Positions 22,625 to 34,004 of a stretch of DNA of 64,000 nt are shown piece after piece (the first letter of the stretch is position 1; the number at the start of each line of letters is the position of its first letter). The DNA comes from Kalaharituber pfeilii (Eukaryota; Ascomycota; Pezizomycetes; Pezizales; Pezizaceae). The stretch is taken from assembly GCA_015179045.1 (NCBI GenBank), contig WHUZ01000080.1, positions 1 to 64,000 on the forward strand, written 5' to 3'. The notes under the pieces were generated by a model. The model saw only the letters and a list, made by a program, of their open reading frames with translations, was not told the DNA's origin and did not search any database. Made by a program: the position numbers and the translations under genes.

Positions 22625-22985
22625 CGTGCCGAAATGGCTGCTGAAATGGCTGCCAAAATGGATGCTGAAATAGCGGGTGAAAGGGCTACTCAAATGGCTA
22701 CTACCGAAATGGATGATGAAATGGCTACTGAAATGGATGTTGAAATGGCTGGTGTAATGGCTGCCAAAACGGCTGCCGAAATGGCTGGTGACATGGCTGG
22801 TGAAATGGCTGGTGAAATGGCTACTGAAATGGTCGTTGAAATGGCTACTGAAGCGGCTACCGAAAAGGCTGATGAAATGGCTGGTGTAATGGCTGCCAAA
22901 ATGGCTACCGAAATGGCCGCCGAAATGGCTGCTGAAATGGCTGCTGAAATGGTTACCGAAATGGCTACTGAAATGGCTAGAGCCG
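22625..22985 (+). repeat. 12-bp minisatellite, block 2
   Basis: About 30 units of GAAATGGCTRCT and variants. Long open frames on both strands (M-A-A-E and S-H-F-G repeats) reflect the period only. Confidence 0.88.
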
Positions 22986-24090
22986 GCCATGCCTGTCAAA
23001 TTCAGCTCATTCCACCTCATCTTGCACCATCGGGTCGGGCCAGCTATACGTGTCAAATTCAGCTCATGCCGTCAAGTCAGGCATGCAATTCGTCTGAAGT
23101 TGAGCTCATTCTACCTCACCTCACGCCGTCGGCTCAGATCTGCCATACCTATCAAATTCAGCTCATTGTACGCCATCACGTTGGGCCTGCAATCAATGAA
23201 TCCAACAGGCCGGCCCAGCCCAACCAGGCCGGTCCAGGGCATTCAGTCAGGTTTAAGCCAATTAAACGAATCACTCCACAGCTATCCAGGACAATTGAGG
23301 CCAGCATTTACCAGATTGTTTGAGTATTTAAATGGTCTGGACCGGCCTGGTTGGCTTGGGCCGGCCTGAATGGCCTGGACCGGCCCTCACGGCCTGGCCT
23401 GAACAATCAGGGCAGGCCAGGCCCAGAATTTCACGGTCCAGGCCATTCCAGGCCTCTGGTTGGCCTGAGGGCTGCCATATATCTCACACTCATCTCATAT
23501 TTGCAACGTAGGATCGGGCCGGCCATACCTGTCAAATTCAGCTCATTCTACCGCGTCTCGCACCGTCACCTCCGGTGGGCCATATGAGCCAAATTTGGCT
23601 CATTCTGCATCACCTCGTGCCGACAGCCCGGGCCTCCAATTCGTGTGAAATTTAGCTCGTTCTGGCTCACCTCACGCCATCGAATAGGGCCTGCCAAACC
23701 TGCCAAGTTCAGCTCATTCTGCCGCATCTCGTGCCGGCAGGTTGGGCCCGCCATACCTGTCAAAGTCAGCTCAGTGTGCCTGATCTCCCGCTGTCAGATC
23801 AGGCCGGCTATACGTGCCAATTTCAGCTTATTCTGCCTCGGCTCGTAGGCCGGCCATACCTGTCAACTTTCTCACACCGTCGGGTTGGCCCTTCCATACC
23901 TGTCAGATTCAGCTCACTCTACCTCATCTCACGGTGGTAGGTGGGGCCTGCTATGCCTGTAAAATTGAGCTTATTCTTCCTCACCTGAGGCCGCGGGGCC
24001 AGACCTGCCATATCTATTAAATTCAACTCGTTCTGCTACATCTCATGCCATCGGGCCGGGCCTGTCATATCTATCAAATTCAATGCTGGT
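22986..24090 (+). repeat. 60-bp minisatellite blocks 2-3 and GGCCTG repeat
   Basis: The TCAAATTCAGCTCATTC units resume at 22990-23195 and 23490-24090. Between them (23196-23470) is a GGCCTGGACC-rich segment whose start, ATTGAGGCCAGCATTTACCA, duplicates 19952 onward. Confidence 0.8.
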
Positions 24091-24099
24091 GAGAGAGAC

Positions 24100-25710
24100 C
24101 TGTCATACTTGTTAAGTTAAGCTCAGACTGCAGGACTACTTAGCACTTCAGCCCATTAGCTTAGGCGCAAGCTATATCAATTTATTATTAAATGCGACTG
24201 GGTTCAATCCGGCGCGAGGCGTAACCAGCAGTACTTACGACGAGTGGCCGCGATTCCTGTTAATATACAATTCTATATCATCTACATGCTGAATGTATCT
24301 TACTAATACTTTGTTATCTTTTTTCTTTAGATGCTGCTAACACTTATACAGTAACTTTTTGTATAAGAAATAGTCTTACCCTTATATCTATATCTCAGTA
24401 TAGATAGAGCTAGTTCATAAAATGTAGCAGCCTTCCGAACTGATACAAACTTACTCTCCTACAACCCTTTAATTGCCTCCTGGATTTTCTTTTCTTTATC
24501 TACTCTCATTGTTGAGTGCTAAAGATCTCCGGGAAGAATTTGAAGCGCTTCTGTACCCCGCTGTTACGGTGTTGTTAAGTATAACCATACTAGTTTGCTA
24601 GCGCCATGCCAAGTGCGCAATATCCCGGTAGTGCGCAATATTCCGGTAGCGTGCGTAAGGCTGTTAACTTTATGTAGATGGAGGCACGAGAGAGGGACAG
24701 AAGAGATTAGAATTCGGCTTAATCTGGAAAGTCCAACTGGGGTCTTGTTCGCCAGATTATGCGGGTACTATATTCTAATTTTCCGCAAATGCGAACTTAA
24801 GTGGATCTAGCAATTGGATGTATTAGGGTCATTAAGCGGTGTTACAGCCGGCGCTGTTTGGAATCTTGTACCTTTCAAGTTACCGTCCTCATGCACATTT
24901 TCCCTTACCCACATTTCGCAGTTTTGACAGTTTTTCTATCGCAATTTGTGCTTCCACTCACTTGTCAATTCGTTTAGCTCCAAACCTTCCTAAACAAGTA
25001 TCCATGCCATTATATGAGCACGATGTATTTGCCTGCTTCCAGCGCTAAGTGAATGGATTAATTGTGGCCAATGGGAATGCTGTCAATTGCTGACTTGTCA
25101 ACACCTCAAGTGATTTAGCTTCTTTACTATTTGCTCACGTTGTTCCACTCTGGCCTCCTCTTTGTCCAACATAATTCCAACGTTCCTGGGAATAATTTTC
25201 AGACTATTCGCCCCTCGTTATTCCCATCTCGTTTCACATACCTTACATCAATTCCAAACTAAAACCCTGTCACCCCACAACCTAATTTCGCTCTATCAGC
25301 GACAATTTTCCATTGCGAGTCCAATGTCGTGGTTGCGTTACACAAAATTTTCGGTGCCGATTGATGTGGCAGGGTGTGAGGAACATGAAGTACGACCATC
25401 AGGGTTGGATTTCGCATCCTCCGGTGAGGTTCTGTCCACATTCACTTGTCCATTATCATTTCAATACCTCCGTCGCTCGCCATCCATGAACCCTCTACCT
25501 TCCGCTTCACTTGATATTACGCCAAAAAGATTTTGGTTCGGAATGTCGCTGAACGTCTATCATTGTTCTTTCCACCAAAGTCAGCATTATTCACTTTACT
25601 CACTGTCCTAAACATGTTTATTTTTTTTAAAAAAAAAAAATACCATTAAGATAAATAGATGAGAAACTAAATGAAAAGTAAATAATAAAATAGAGGAAAA
25701 TTGAATGGAA
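24100..25710. other. No recognisable gene
   Basis: Unique-looking sequence. A 149-residue frame at 25162-25611 has no recognisable domain and no obvious intron or start context; I do not call it a gene. Confidence 0.45.
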
Positions 25711-25714
25711 TTAA

Positions 25715-26150
25715 CTGGCCCTCAACTCACCAAACCACTTCCCCTTCTATGTCGCGCATCTGTTCCAAATGTGTTCCGTGGTCTCTTCTTCCTCCCCGCA
25801 CCAGCTGCGGTCCGGGTTGTCCGCTTTGCCCAGCTTGGGAGGCCTCTCCCTCCCAATAGCCCTGCATGGTGGCTACCCGCCCACATAGTCTTTGGCGCAG
25901 CCTGTATTTAGGTCCAGCGGCGCCCTCTCTCTTGCCCGAAGAGCCTTTCCCACCATCCCTATGCCTGCCTCCGTGACCACGGCTTCCTGGGAAGGGAGGA
26001 GGGCGCTAATCTTGGCCGCCCTTTCCGCCCCTTCATTGCCCTCCAGTCCCTTGTGGCCCTTTTTTTTTTTTTTTTTTTTTTTATTTTCACGTCACCCCGC
26101 TTGCAGCTCTTCGCCATGCAGCTCTTCCCCTTTTGGCCCTAGACCCACGT
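25715..26150 (-). pseudogene. LINE RNase H/terminal-knuckle fragment
   Basis: Reading the minus strand, the region encodes VTWV-GHKGLEGNEGAE (fourth RNase H motif), VVTEAGIG, and a terminal part decaying toward a zinc knuckle. It is a short LINE remnant from a family related to, but distinct from, the class A elements. It is split by a class B tail insert at 26060-26127. Confidence 0.7.
26060..26127 (-). mobile_element. Tail-only class B LINE insertion
   Basis: Poly-T, then CACGTCACCCCGCTTGCAGC (reverse complement of the class B tail), flanked by CCCTTGTGGCCC and CCCTTTTGGCCC (12 bp, one mismatch). The interrupted LINE RNase H frame resumes after it. Confidence 0.85.
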
Positions 26151-26509
26151 CCTAAATATGTGGAGCTGAACATTTGCACAAGCATGCGGAGAAGCTTGAG
26201 GCCATCGATGCATGAATGATCCTGTAGTGTTATACCAACTACAAACACGTCTATGCATGCGGCCACAGGCATTGTTACCGTGACAAGGATACCCTTACGA
26301 AAAATATTACAGATATATAATGTAGTTGAGCCCGCTCTTCTTACATCCAGCCTGCCGCTCCGCTTCAGCGCCCTCCACCCACAATACTTCTGAACAATGT
26401 CTGGAGGTGGGGAGACCGATGTTCGGTCCACAATTGAGCGCCCTGAGCTCGCTACTGCCAACTGGATAGACGATGTCTGTTATGCATACAATCACATGAG
26501 TCAGTCCTC

Positions 26510-28495
26510 GTGCTTCCCTTCATCAACCCTATACTAATCTTTCTACATCTCACTGTCCCGCGAAACAAGGCTGACATTATATACTACCTCACTGATATGT
26601 CTGCAGTTGCACAGGATGGCAACATACTTTATATCGCTGGTGGGGCCCAATATACCACCTCAGGCGTGCATCTCGCTAGCTCGCATATTTACATTATGGA
26701 CCTGACTGCGCCAATCGACCTTTCGCTCGACTACACCGTCTTCGTCAAGGTAGTGCGCCTCCCAGATCATGTCCCCCGGCTAAAGTGGGCAAATATGTTC
26801 GTGGAGGATAACACGCTGCGGCTATTTGGCGGCGAGCAGGAGTTTCACCCCACCTTCCACACTAACGGCTCTCGAAGCTACAGAGAGCGTGTTCCGATTA
26901 CAGACAGGCTGTGGACTTACAATATCAAGCAGGATGAGTGGAACACTGAGGACTCAAGCTCAGGAATGGGCGCAGACACGGTGGGAAGGGCACAGCTAGC
27001 GTGGGACCCCAAAGGAGGACGTGGGGGGAATGGGATAGGGTGGATATACGGTGGAACAGTGGAAACAGGACAGTGGATAGTGGGGGATAATATAACTGGC
27101 ACAGCTGAGAGATTGAAGGAGCTTAGGGGCTTTACTAAAGTAACGGGGGTAAAGATGAGTCAGACATGGAAGGTCGAAAGGTTAGGTGGGGGACAGCAAA
27201 TTGGGACAGCAGATATGGGAGACTTACTGTTCGTGGAGGGGGTGGGGGAAAGTGGATTGTTAGTGATGGTTGGTGGAAGGTCATCTAATGCTATGGTAAG
27301 TATCATTGCAGACAGATCAACGATGTATCTACCTGGCAGGTGTGCTCACTCATTTTTCGTGAAGAGATCATTAAATGAGATTCAAGTTTACGACATTGCC
27401 ACTTCAACCTGGTTTACTCAACCAGCGACTGCCGACAAAGGCATCTACCCTCCCCAACGGCAAGAAGCTTGCGCTGTTGTTGTCTCTGCTCCTGATAACT
27501 CTTCACACAACATCTACTTATACGCGGGCTTAAATCTTGGTCAGGAGCCTTTCGATGATCTGTTCGTTCTAACGCTCCCCGCATTCCATTGGGTGTACGT
27601 TGGTACGGGAACCGAGCTCCCGAGCTCTAGCCAAAAATGCGCAGTGGTAAATGAGAGGTATATGGTGTCTTATAGGGGGAAGCGGGGGAGTAAAGCTGGT
27701 TGCGATAATCGAGGAGGGATCCAGATTCTGGATTTGACGAGACTGCAGTGGACTGGGAGGATGGAATCTGTGGCAAAGTCAAATATATCCGAGAACGCCC
27801 AGAAGCATAAGCCGAAAAGGCAGGTTGAGAGCGAGGAGGGCAGTAACGTTGGTTATGAAGTGCCGGAGAAGTTGTACAATATCATTGGTGGGAAGTAGGT
27901 ATCAATCCAGCAAGCTTTAGTGAAGGAACAGGCATAATTAATATCACTGTTGCTCTCATCCTACAGTGCACAGGGCGGCGCAACTGTCACTGCACCGAAA
28001 GCGGGTTTTGTCCACGAACGCCTATCTGAGATTTTCAGCGTCCTCCCCAAGCCTACGTCCACCAGCCCAGACTTCAATAGCCCAGACTCTGATAACGCAG
28101 ATTTCTCCAGCTCACCTCCTCACCTCCTCTCCAATGGGGTCATTGCTGGTATAGCTCTGGCCGCTTTCGCGTTCATCCTCCTTCTTCTGGCCGCACTTTA
28201 TTTCGTCCGTCGCATCCACCGTCGCCGCGCCGCTGCTGGCTGCTCCGTGCCACCATTCACCCACCATGCTGAGCTAGACACGAAGTACCCCACCGTGCAG
28301 CCGCTAGCTGAGCTACCGTCAGCGTATATCGGACATAATAGTGGCTCATATTACCAACAACCACAGGAACTGGGGGAGCACGATCCAAACTCAGGCTTAG
28401 TGGAATTGCATGGCACGTTCCCGCCTGCAGGCGCGACGGGAGCAGTGGAACATGGTGGAGTGCTTACTAATACATCAAAAATTGCCTGCAGGTAG
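26510..28495 (+). CDS. Kelch-repeat protein with C-terminal membrane anchor
   Basis: Two exons (26510-27894 and 27967-28495) join across a 72-nt intron with donor GTAGGT and acceptor CTACAG to give about 637 residues. The splice restores ...YNIIGGN|AQGGATVTAP, typical of fungal kelch-transmembrane proteins. Repeated blades are visible as ILYIAGG, LRLFGGE, GWIYGGT, LLVMVGGR and IYLYAG, each followed by a segment like IYIMDL, LWTYNI or IQVYDI. Kelch blades fold into a beta-propeller that usually binds other proteins. Near residues 520-542 VIAGIALAAFAFILLLLAAL is a transmembrane helix followed by RRIHRRR, so a propeller outside and a short cytosolic tail are likely. The start is uncertain: the frame begins at a GTG, and a first exon with a signal peptide may lie upstream. 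Confidence 0.85.
27895..27966 (+). other. Intron of the kelch gene
   Basis: GT...AG, 72 nt, phase 2. Reading through would stop at TAG four bases into the intron. Confidence 0.85.
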
Positions 28496-28499
28496 TGTA

Positions 28500-29190
28500 G
28501 GTTCACCCCCTTCCACATCGCTTGCTCAGCTCCAAAGCTGACTCTTCGCACCGCACGTACCTGATTTTTGCACCGCTCAATGTCAGCTGCGAACCTGACT
28601 ATTATTCTCTTTATTAAAGCAGCTTCTCAACTTCAGATAGCTTGAGTTAAGTTCCAGACAATGAGTATATTCTACTTACAACTTCTTTCAACTGAGATTA
28701 TTCCCGCAGGCTCTAGATTCTGTTTCTGATATAATGATTAATGTTTTTTGTATAAATGTCTACGGACTATGGAGGTATATAGAGATGGTTGTGTACTGGT
28801 TACGACACTAGGTTGTGGTCTGTGGTACTGGTCCTGGACATGTATATAAAGGTTATCAGTGTTAGATAGGAAGATCATTTCGGTATATAGTAAATCTCTC
28901 ACTACACTAATACTAATCAAATAACACTAGCAACCTGCGTGTAACAATTTCCTGACCTCTCACACAAAGTATAGAATTCTCAATTTCAAATTTCTCCACA
29001 ACAGCTTCAAATTTTTAAATTCGAAAGCGAAGGATTGTAGAGCAGACGAAATAATACATATTTTTATTAAAATTTTAATCAGATGTTGGGTGACGAAATG
29101 GAATTTCAAGTTTGCGTCGGTCATTGTGCTTTCACGTCCATTATAGATGCGGATTGCATCGATCAGCACACCGAAGAGACAGATTCATAT
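28500..29190. other. No recognisable gene
   Basis: Probable 3' flank of the kelch gene followed by AT-rich sequence. No domain-bearing frame. Confidence 0.5.
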
Positions 29191-29205
29191 TATTGCCCGG
29201 CACCT

Positions 29206-29270
29206 GCCCTGGCATAGCGAGTAGGGATATGCGAGGTTACGTGATAATGACAAAAAAAAAAAAAAAAAAA
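29206..29270 (+). mobile_element. Tail-only class B-like LINE insertion
   Basis: GCCCTGGCATAGCGAGTAGG, GCGAGGTTACGTGATAATGA and poly-A are flanked by ATTGCCCGGCACCT and ATTCCCTGGCACCT (14 bp, two mismatches). A diverged member of class B. Confidence 0.8.
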
Positions 29271-29653
29271 ATTCCCTGGCACCTCCAGCTTCCACTTTAG
29301 TGCCGCAAATGAATGTGAATGAACCAACGGGCCAGTGGCAGCTATCGGTCTCCAATGACGGAGACGGTGTACAGGCGGAAAGGCAGAAGTAGAACAATAG
29401 ACAACTGGGGCGTTTTCGCCGTTGGGGGTAGGAGATCCTGCGGCACCTGCCTCTGGATCACCGACAAACCTAATGGAATCAGCAGGGGAGGCTATCAAAG
29501 GAAATCAGGGGCTGCCCTAGCGAACGGGCAGGTGCCAAAGTCACGTCACATTTCCTCTTATGCGGAGGGAAGTCAGGATAACTTTTGTAGTGCGAACTTT
29601 AGGATTGTTAGTTGCAGCTACGGAGCGGTCGCTGATAATGTCTTCTGGGTCTC

Positions 29654-29657
<4 letters not shown>

Positions 29658-29684
<27 letters not shown>

Positions 29685-29770
29685 CATTAATCGCGTGCCG
29701 CCCTATGGGCTATGGCGATGTATATAGTCACACTAAGAGAAAAGGAAATTTAAGTACATGGTATTCGGAC
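29658..29770 (-). mobile_element. Short class A LINE insertion (113 bp)
   Basis: Poly-T, the reverse complement of the class A tail (loop ATA) and about 50 bp of 3' UTR, flanked by the exact 13-bp duplication CTGGGTCTCCCTC (29645-29657 and 29771-29783). Confidence 0.93.
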
Positions 29771-29784
29771 CTGGGTCTCCCTCG

Positions 29785-30660
29785 AAGCAACATTATCAAG
29801 ACCTTGGTAACTATCTCGTAATAGATGGTGTACAACTGGTTCTAGTTGCTATGATGTATTAAGTAAGCTCTGGTCGTGCTACATCATCATCTTGTTCACT
29901 CTATCATGCTTTGGCGTTCAATGATCTCTTGTTCCATCCCTTGGCACCGTAGGAGTCTCGACTGGTGCGCGTATGTGTTCTTGCAGTTGGCCAGCAGAAC
30001 TAATGCGGGAGCTGCGTTAAATTTATAGCAATCACTCTTGTGCTCCTATGTTTTACCATTCTGAATGTTTCTGGCCCCCTTCCCTGCCATACGCTAGCCT
30101 GCATGCTAGGTTATGTGACCAAGGAAAAGAAAGCAAAAAAAAAAACCGAGGAACAGATCTACTGGCGACGGCAAGTGTGAAGGGTGGGTAGTGCAGGTAG
30201 GCGAAGCATAGCGGCAGCCAAATCAAGAGTTTCCTACCTGAACGGACCAACCTTATTATACGAGAGCACATTCTTTTTCGTTGCCATGCAGGGTCAGTGG
30301 GATGAAGTTAGATATATTTAACTTTAACTCTCGCACGTCCTCCCACTGCTAAAACGGAAGTGGTGAAAACTAGAGTGAGCGGTGAGATCAAATCAAACAA
30401 ATAGATCAGCACACGTGACTTCTCTTTCTGCTTCGTACTTCTTATTTGTTGTTTCCTTTACAATGATTCTCATGTATGACACAGTACTCCTACCAAGGGT
30501 CTGAAGGACATTCCATGGCGTAGCAGATTCTTGCCTGATGTGCTATCGCTACCTTGTTGTCCGTGGTGTTGTATCAGTTCAGGTGCGAAATGTTAACAGT
30601 GCAGTATATCTATCGTGCCACCAGTAAATTGGCAGCAGTTATAAATATGGTTACAATAAA
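29785..30660. other. No recognisable gene
   Basis: Unique-looking sequence. A diverged class B-like tail (CCCTGCCATACGCTAGCCTG, then GGTTATGTGACC and an A-rich run) may be present at 30080-30145, without a clear target duplication. Confidence 0.45.
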
Positions 30661-30672
30661 CCCTTGCTCAAA

Positions 30673-30705
<33 letters not shown>

Positions 30706-30885
30706 TAATATCATTAGTCGCTTGCCGCCCTATGGGCTATGGCGATGTCTTAGATATAGAAATATGTGATAGGTAACTGCAGTTAAAATCAACAAAGTAG
30801 ATAACGCTGAAACCAAAGAAACGAGTCTTCTCACTCCACCAGCATCTCTACCAACTTCCTCAGTGGGTCCTCCGCACCCTAGACC

Positions 30886-31984
30886 TTCGTGAGAGCTGAG
30901 GCTGAGCGGGTAGAAGCAAGGGCACTCCGGTTCGAAGAAGAGGAGATACGAAGAAAAGACTTGGAGAGCACGTACTTAAGAGGGAACTTCCAACACGGGG
31001 GGAAATTGCCTTTAGTGATCCTACCGACCTTGACCAGAGACGCGGAGGTGGCAGAGTGCAGAAGACACATAGATGACACAGTGGAAGAAGGATGGATTAC
31101 AGCATACACAGACGGTAGCATGATCGGAGAGAAGGCCGCAGCAGGTATATCAATCGGAGGAGAGACGGATTCGATATATCTGGGAGCCCAGGCTACTGTC
31201 AACGATGCGGAGATATATGCGATCAGCGAGGCTGCAGAAAGGATGGAAGGAGAGCTACTCATCATCACAGATTCCAAGTTCGCGATATCCAGGATGTCAG
31301 CAATAGCAAAGGGACTCCCAACACCAGACGGGGCGACGAGGAGACTCAGGGAAGCCTGGAAAAGGCGACTGGATAGGGGAGACCTAGACATGGCTGTGAT
31401 GTGGGTGAAAAGTCACAAAAGTATACCAGGAAATGAAGCAGCAGATGAGGCAGCGAGAATAGGGACAGCGCTACAATGCGCGGCAGAGGTGGTGACAGAA
31501 GCGGGGATAAGACAGGAGGCAAAGCGAGAGAGAGCACGAGAAAGGAATAGACTGGGTCTGACATACCGACCTCTGGAGAGACTCGGCGCGCGAGTATCGA
31601 GACTAGCGGGACAGTTGGGGGCGAAGGGACTACGCGCATGGAGACATCACATAGGGGAGGCGACAGACCCAGAGTGTAGGTGGTGCGGGGAGGCGGAGGA
31701 GACCACCGGACATTTACTGGAGGGGTGCAGAGTGTGGCAGAAGAAATGGCCCGAGGGCATGGCAGCAATAAGAAAACCCCCAAAGTGCAGGGAGTGACCC
31801 ACTACAGGGGCTGATGGAGATGATGGAAGAGGACGGAGGGTGACTTCAGTTACATTTCAGTGTGCCAGTATTTTATTTTCTCTATCTCATTTAGTTCCTG
31901 TTGATCACATGTACCTAACACATCGCCATAGCCCACAGGGCGGTAAGCGATAAATGATATTAAAAAAAAAAAAAAAAAAAAAAT
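30886..31984 (+). mobile_element. 5'-truncated LINE nested in outer LINE
   Basis: Plus-strand LINE from the codons ...TFVRAEAERVEAR to the class A tail (ATCGCCATAGCCCACAGGGC, poly-A to 31984). The outer LINE resumes at 31985 with the codons for LPRGKEGD. I see no matching target duplication, so the insertion may have deleted target bases. Confidence 0.82.
30889..31797 (+). CDS. LINE ORF2 C-terminal part: RNase H and zinc knuckle
   Basis: An intact 302-residue frame covers the linker after the reverse transcriptase, RNase H with AYTDGS, NDAEIYAISEA, LLIITDSKFAI and VMWVKSHKSIPGNEAADE (the four motifs carrying the metal-binding D, E, D, D), and the C-terminal CRWCGEAEETTGHLLEGC knuckle (C-x2-C-x8-H-x4-C). 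The frame lacks RT and endonuclease because the element is 5'-truncated, so it is a relic although free of stops. No promoter is expected, and the ATG used is internal to the parental ORF. Confidence 0.85.
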   Translation: MRAEAERVEARALRFEEEEIRRKDLESTYLRGNFQHGGKLPLVILPTLTRDAEVAECRRHIDDTVEEGWITAYTDGSMIGEKAAAGISIGGETDSIYLGAQATVNDAEIYAISEAAERMEGELLIITDSKFAISRMSAIAKGLPTPDGATRRLREAWKRRLDRGDLDMAVMWVKSHKSIPGNEAADEAARIGTALQCAAEVVTEAGIRQEAKRERARERNRLGLTYRPLERLGARVSRLAGQLGAKGLRAWRHHIGEATDPECRWCGEAEETTGHLLEGCRVWQKKWPEGMAAIRKPPKCRE

Positions 31985-32292
31985 CCCCCTCTTTGCCCCG
32001 GGGGAGCCTCCTGACGTGCTCTTCCCCCCCAGGCCACCTCCGTCTCCACACCCTACACTCGTCTAGTACGTGTCTCGTTGTCTCCTCTTTCTCCCCGCAC
32101 CATCTACATTCGGGGCCGTCCACTTCACCTATATGCCATCTCCATGCCCGCAGCCCCTTCCCCCCCTAATAGTCCCGCCAATCGTCCCGTCATGTGTCCG
32201 AGCTTCTCCAGGGGTCTATATGATAACTCCAACCGGCTCCTCTCCCAGGCTCTCCCTCTCCTGCCCCTTTGTCTCAGTCCTGCTTCCGTTAT

Positions 32293-33666
32293 TTTTTTTT
32301 TTTTTTTTTCATTAATCGCATGCCGCCCTAAGGGCTATGGCGATGTTTAGTTACATAACGAAATTCATACGAAATTCACGCCCCCCGCTCCAGAGTTACT
32401 CCCCTCCTGCCCACTCTAAAATTTCCCGCACGTTCCTCCCCTTGTCAATCTGTCTTATTCCCCCCCGCATTTCCTAGCCCATGCCTTGCAGTCTTGCCGT
32501 ACGTGTTCCCAATTCTCTGGGGCCTCCCCACACCATCGGCATTCCGGTGATTCGGCTTTCCCTATGTGGTATCTCCATTCTTTCAGTCCCTTATTTCCTA
32601 AGATCCCCGCCAGCGTTGAGAGGTATCGCCTTCGGTCCGCGATTTGCAGAGGTCGGTAGTTCAGACCCGCCTGCTTTCTCTCCGTGGCTCGCAGTGCCTT
32701 ATACTCTTGTCTTATACCTGCTTCTGTTACGGTTTCGTCTTCGTATTGTAGCGCTGTGCCGACTTTAGCCGCCCAGTCTGCCTCCGTGTTCCATTTCACC
32801 CCCTTGTGGCTTTTCACCCATATTACCGCCAGGTCTAGGTCCCCTTTCGCTATCCGGTCCTCCCACCTCTTCCTTACCAGAGTGGATGCTCCGTCGACCG
32901 TGGGGTCCCCTTTCCCTATTCTCCGTAGTCTCGCTATCGCCGTTTGTGAGTCGGTGATTATTAGCAATTCGCCTTGTTGTTCCATTGCTTCGCTTATTGC
33001 TATCAGCTCGCCGTCGTTCACCGTACTCCTCCGACCCAGGAAAAGTGATGTGGAACCCGTCTGGTGGTATACTCCTGCGCCCGTGCTTTCTTCGATTCTA
33101 CTCCCGTCCGTGTACACTCCCTGCCACCCTTCATCGATTTCCTTTTCCAGGATTTTCTCCCATTCTTCCCTGTCCAGGTCGCTCGGGTGTGTCGGATGTA
33201 TGTAGATCGGCAGGGGGTCATTATGTCGTAGATCTCCCCTCAGGTACCGGGTATCCTGGTCTTCGAGTGTCATCTCCCCGGGGAATCTTAGTGCACGTGC
33301 CTCCACCCGTTCCCCTTCTCCTTTGACGAACGTGTGTATTGATTCCAAGTTGACTATCCCTTCTACTATTGGTCTTCTTGTTCCCCAAGGGGCTCCGGAG
33401 ATGTCTCTTGCCACCGTGTACTGCCACTTTTCGAGGGTCCGTAGCTTTGATTCCGCGGGTGGTCCCTTCGCGTAGTTCTTCCATGCCCAGCTCCCGTACG
33501 TGGCTATATTCCTTGCTACACTGGTGTATAGTTGTCTTCTCTTGCTCGGGGGTATCTTGGTGAGCCTGGCGGCTATATTCCAGGCCGCTTTCCCCAGTCT
33601 CAACCTTTTCTCGAAGTGTTCGTTGTATTTAAGCTCCCAATCCACCGTCAATCCCACCAATCGGTA
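32293..33666 (-). mobile_element. 5'-truncated LINE nested in outer LINE
   Basis: Minus-strand class A LINE flanked by the exact 10-bp duplication CTTCCGTTAT (32283-32292 and 33667-33676). The target is the outer LINE's own codons for VTEAG. It is truncated at the codons for YRLVGLTVDWE. Confidence 0.92.
32455..33660 (-). CDS. LINE ORF2 C-terminal part, intact frame
   Basis: 401 residues without interruption: WELKYNEHFEKRLRLGKA, KRRQLYTSVARNIATYGSW, the W-QYTVARDISGAPWGTRR block, RNase H (VYTDGSRI, NDGELIAISEA, LLIITDSQTAI, VIWVKSHKGVKWNTEADW) and the terminal CRWCGEAPENWEHVRQDC knuckle. An intact frame and exact target duplication suggest a fairly recent insertion. The protein would have RNase H but no reverse transcriptase. 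Confidence 0.87.
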   Translation of the reverse strand: MVGLTVDWELKYNEHFEKRLRLGKAAWNIAARLTKIPPSKRRQLYTSVARNIATYGSWAWKNYAKGPPAESKLRTLEKWQYTVARDISGAPWGTRRPIVEGIVNLESIHTFVKGEGERVEARALRFPGEMTLEDQDTRYLRGDLRHNDPLPIYIHPTHPSDLDREEWEKILEKEIDEGWQGVYTDGSRIEESTGAGVYHQTGSTSLFLGRRSTVNDGELIAISEAMEQQGELLIITDSQTAIARLRRIGKGDPTVDGASTLVRKRWEDRIAKGDLDLAVIWVKSHKGVKWNTEADWAAKVGTALQYEDETVTEAGIRQEYKALRATERKQAGLNYRPLQIADRRRYLSTLAGILGNKGLKEWRYHIGKAESPECRWCGEAPENWEHVRQDCKAWARKCGGE

Positions 33667-34004
33667 CTTCCGTTATCAACTCTGATTCATTCTGTAGCGC
33701 CGTGCCCACTCTGGCCGCCTCGTCCGCTGCCTCGTTTCCGGGGATGCCCTTGTGTCCTTTGACCCATAACGCTGCCGTGTCCCAATCGCCCCGGTCTATC
33801 CTCCTCTCCCATGCCTCCCGGAGCCGGTTCGTCGCCCCGTCGTGTGTTGGGTCTCCCGAAGCCGTTGATGCCATGCTACTAATCGCGTACTTCGAGTCCG
33901 TTATAATCAATAGTTCCCCTTCCACCCTGTCCATCGCCTCACTTATCGCGATTAGCTCTGCGTCGTTCACTGTAGCGTGTTCGCCCACTTGCTCAAATCG
34001 TAAA

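Larger units (their letters stand above)
30675..33987 (-). mobile_element. LINE (outer element of a nested stack)
   Basis: The minus-strand class A LINE is flanked by the exact 12-bp duplication CTTGCTCAAATC (30663-30674 and 33988-33999). Its 3' UTR and last codons (DPLRKLVEMLVE stop) are at 30675-30885, its terminal knuckle at 31985-32282 and its RNase H at 33677-33987, where it is 5'-truncated just before TVNDAEL. Two later LINEs (30886-31984 plus strand; 32293-33666 minus strand) split it. Confidence 0.88.

Noticed and set aside
22457..23323. A 288-residue frame with M-A-A-E repeats
   Set aside because: It is produced by a 12-bp minisatellite, which is open in several frames and on both strands.
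25162..25611. 149-residue frame as a gene
   Set aside because: No recognisable domain, signal or supporting context.
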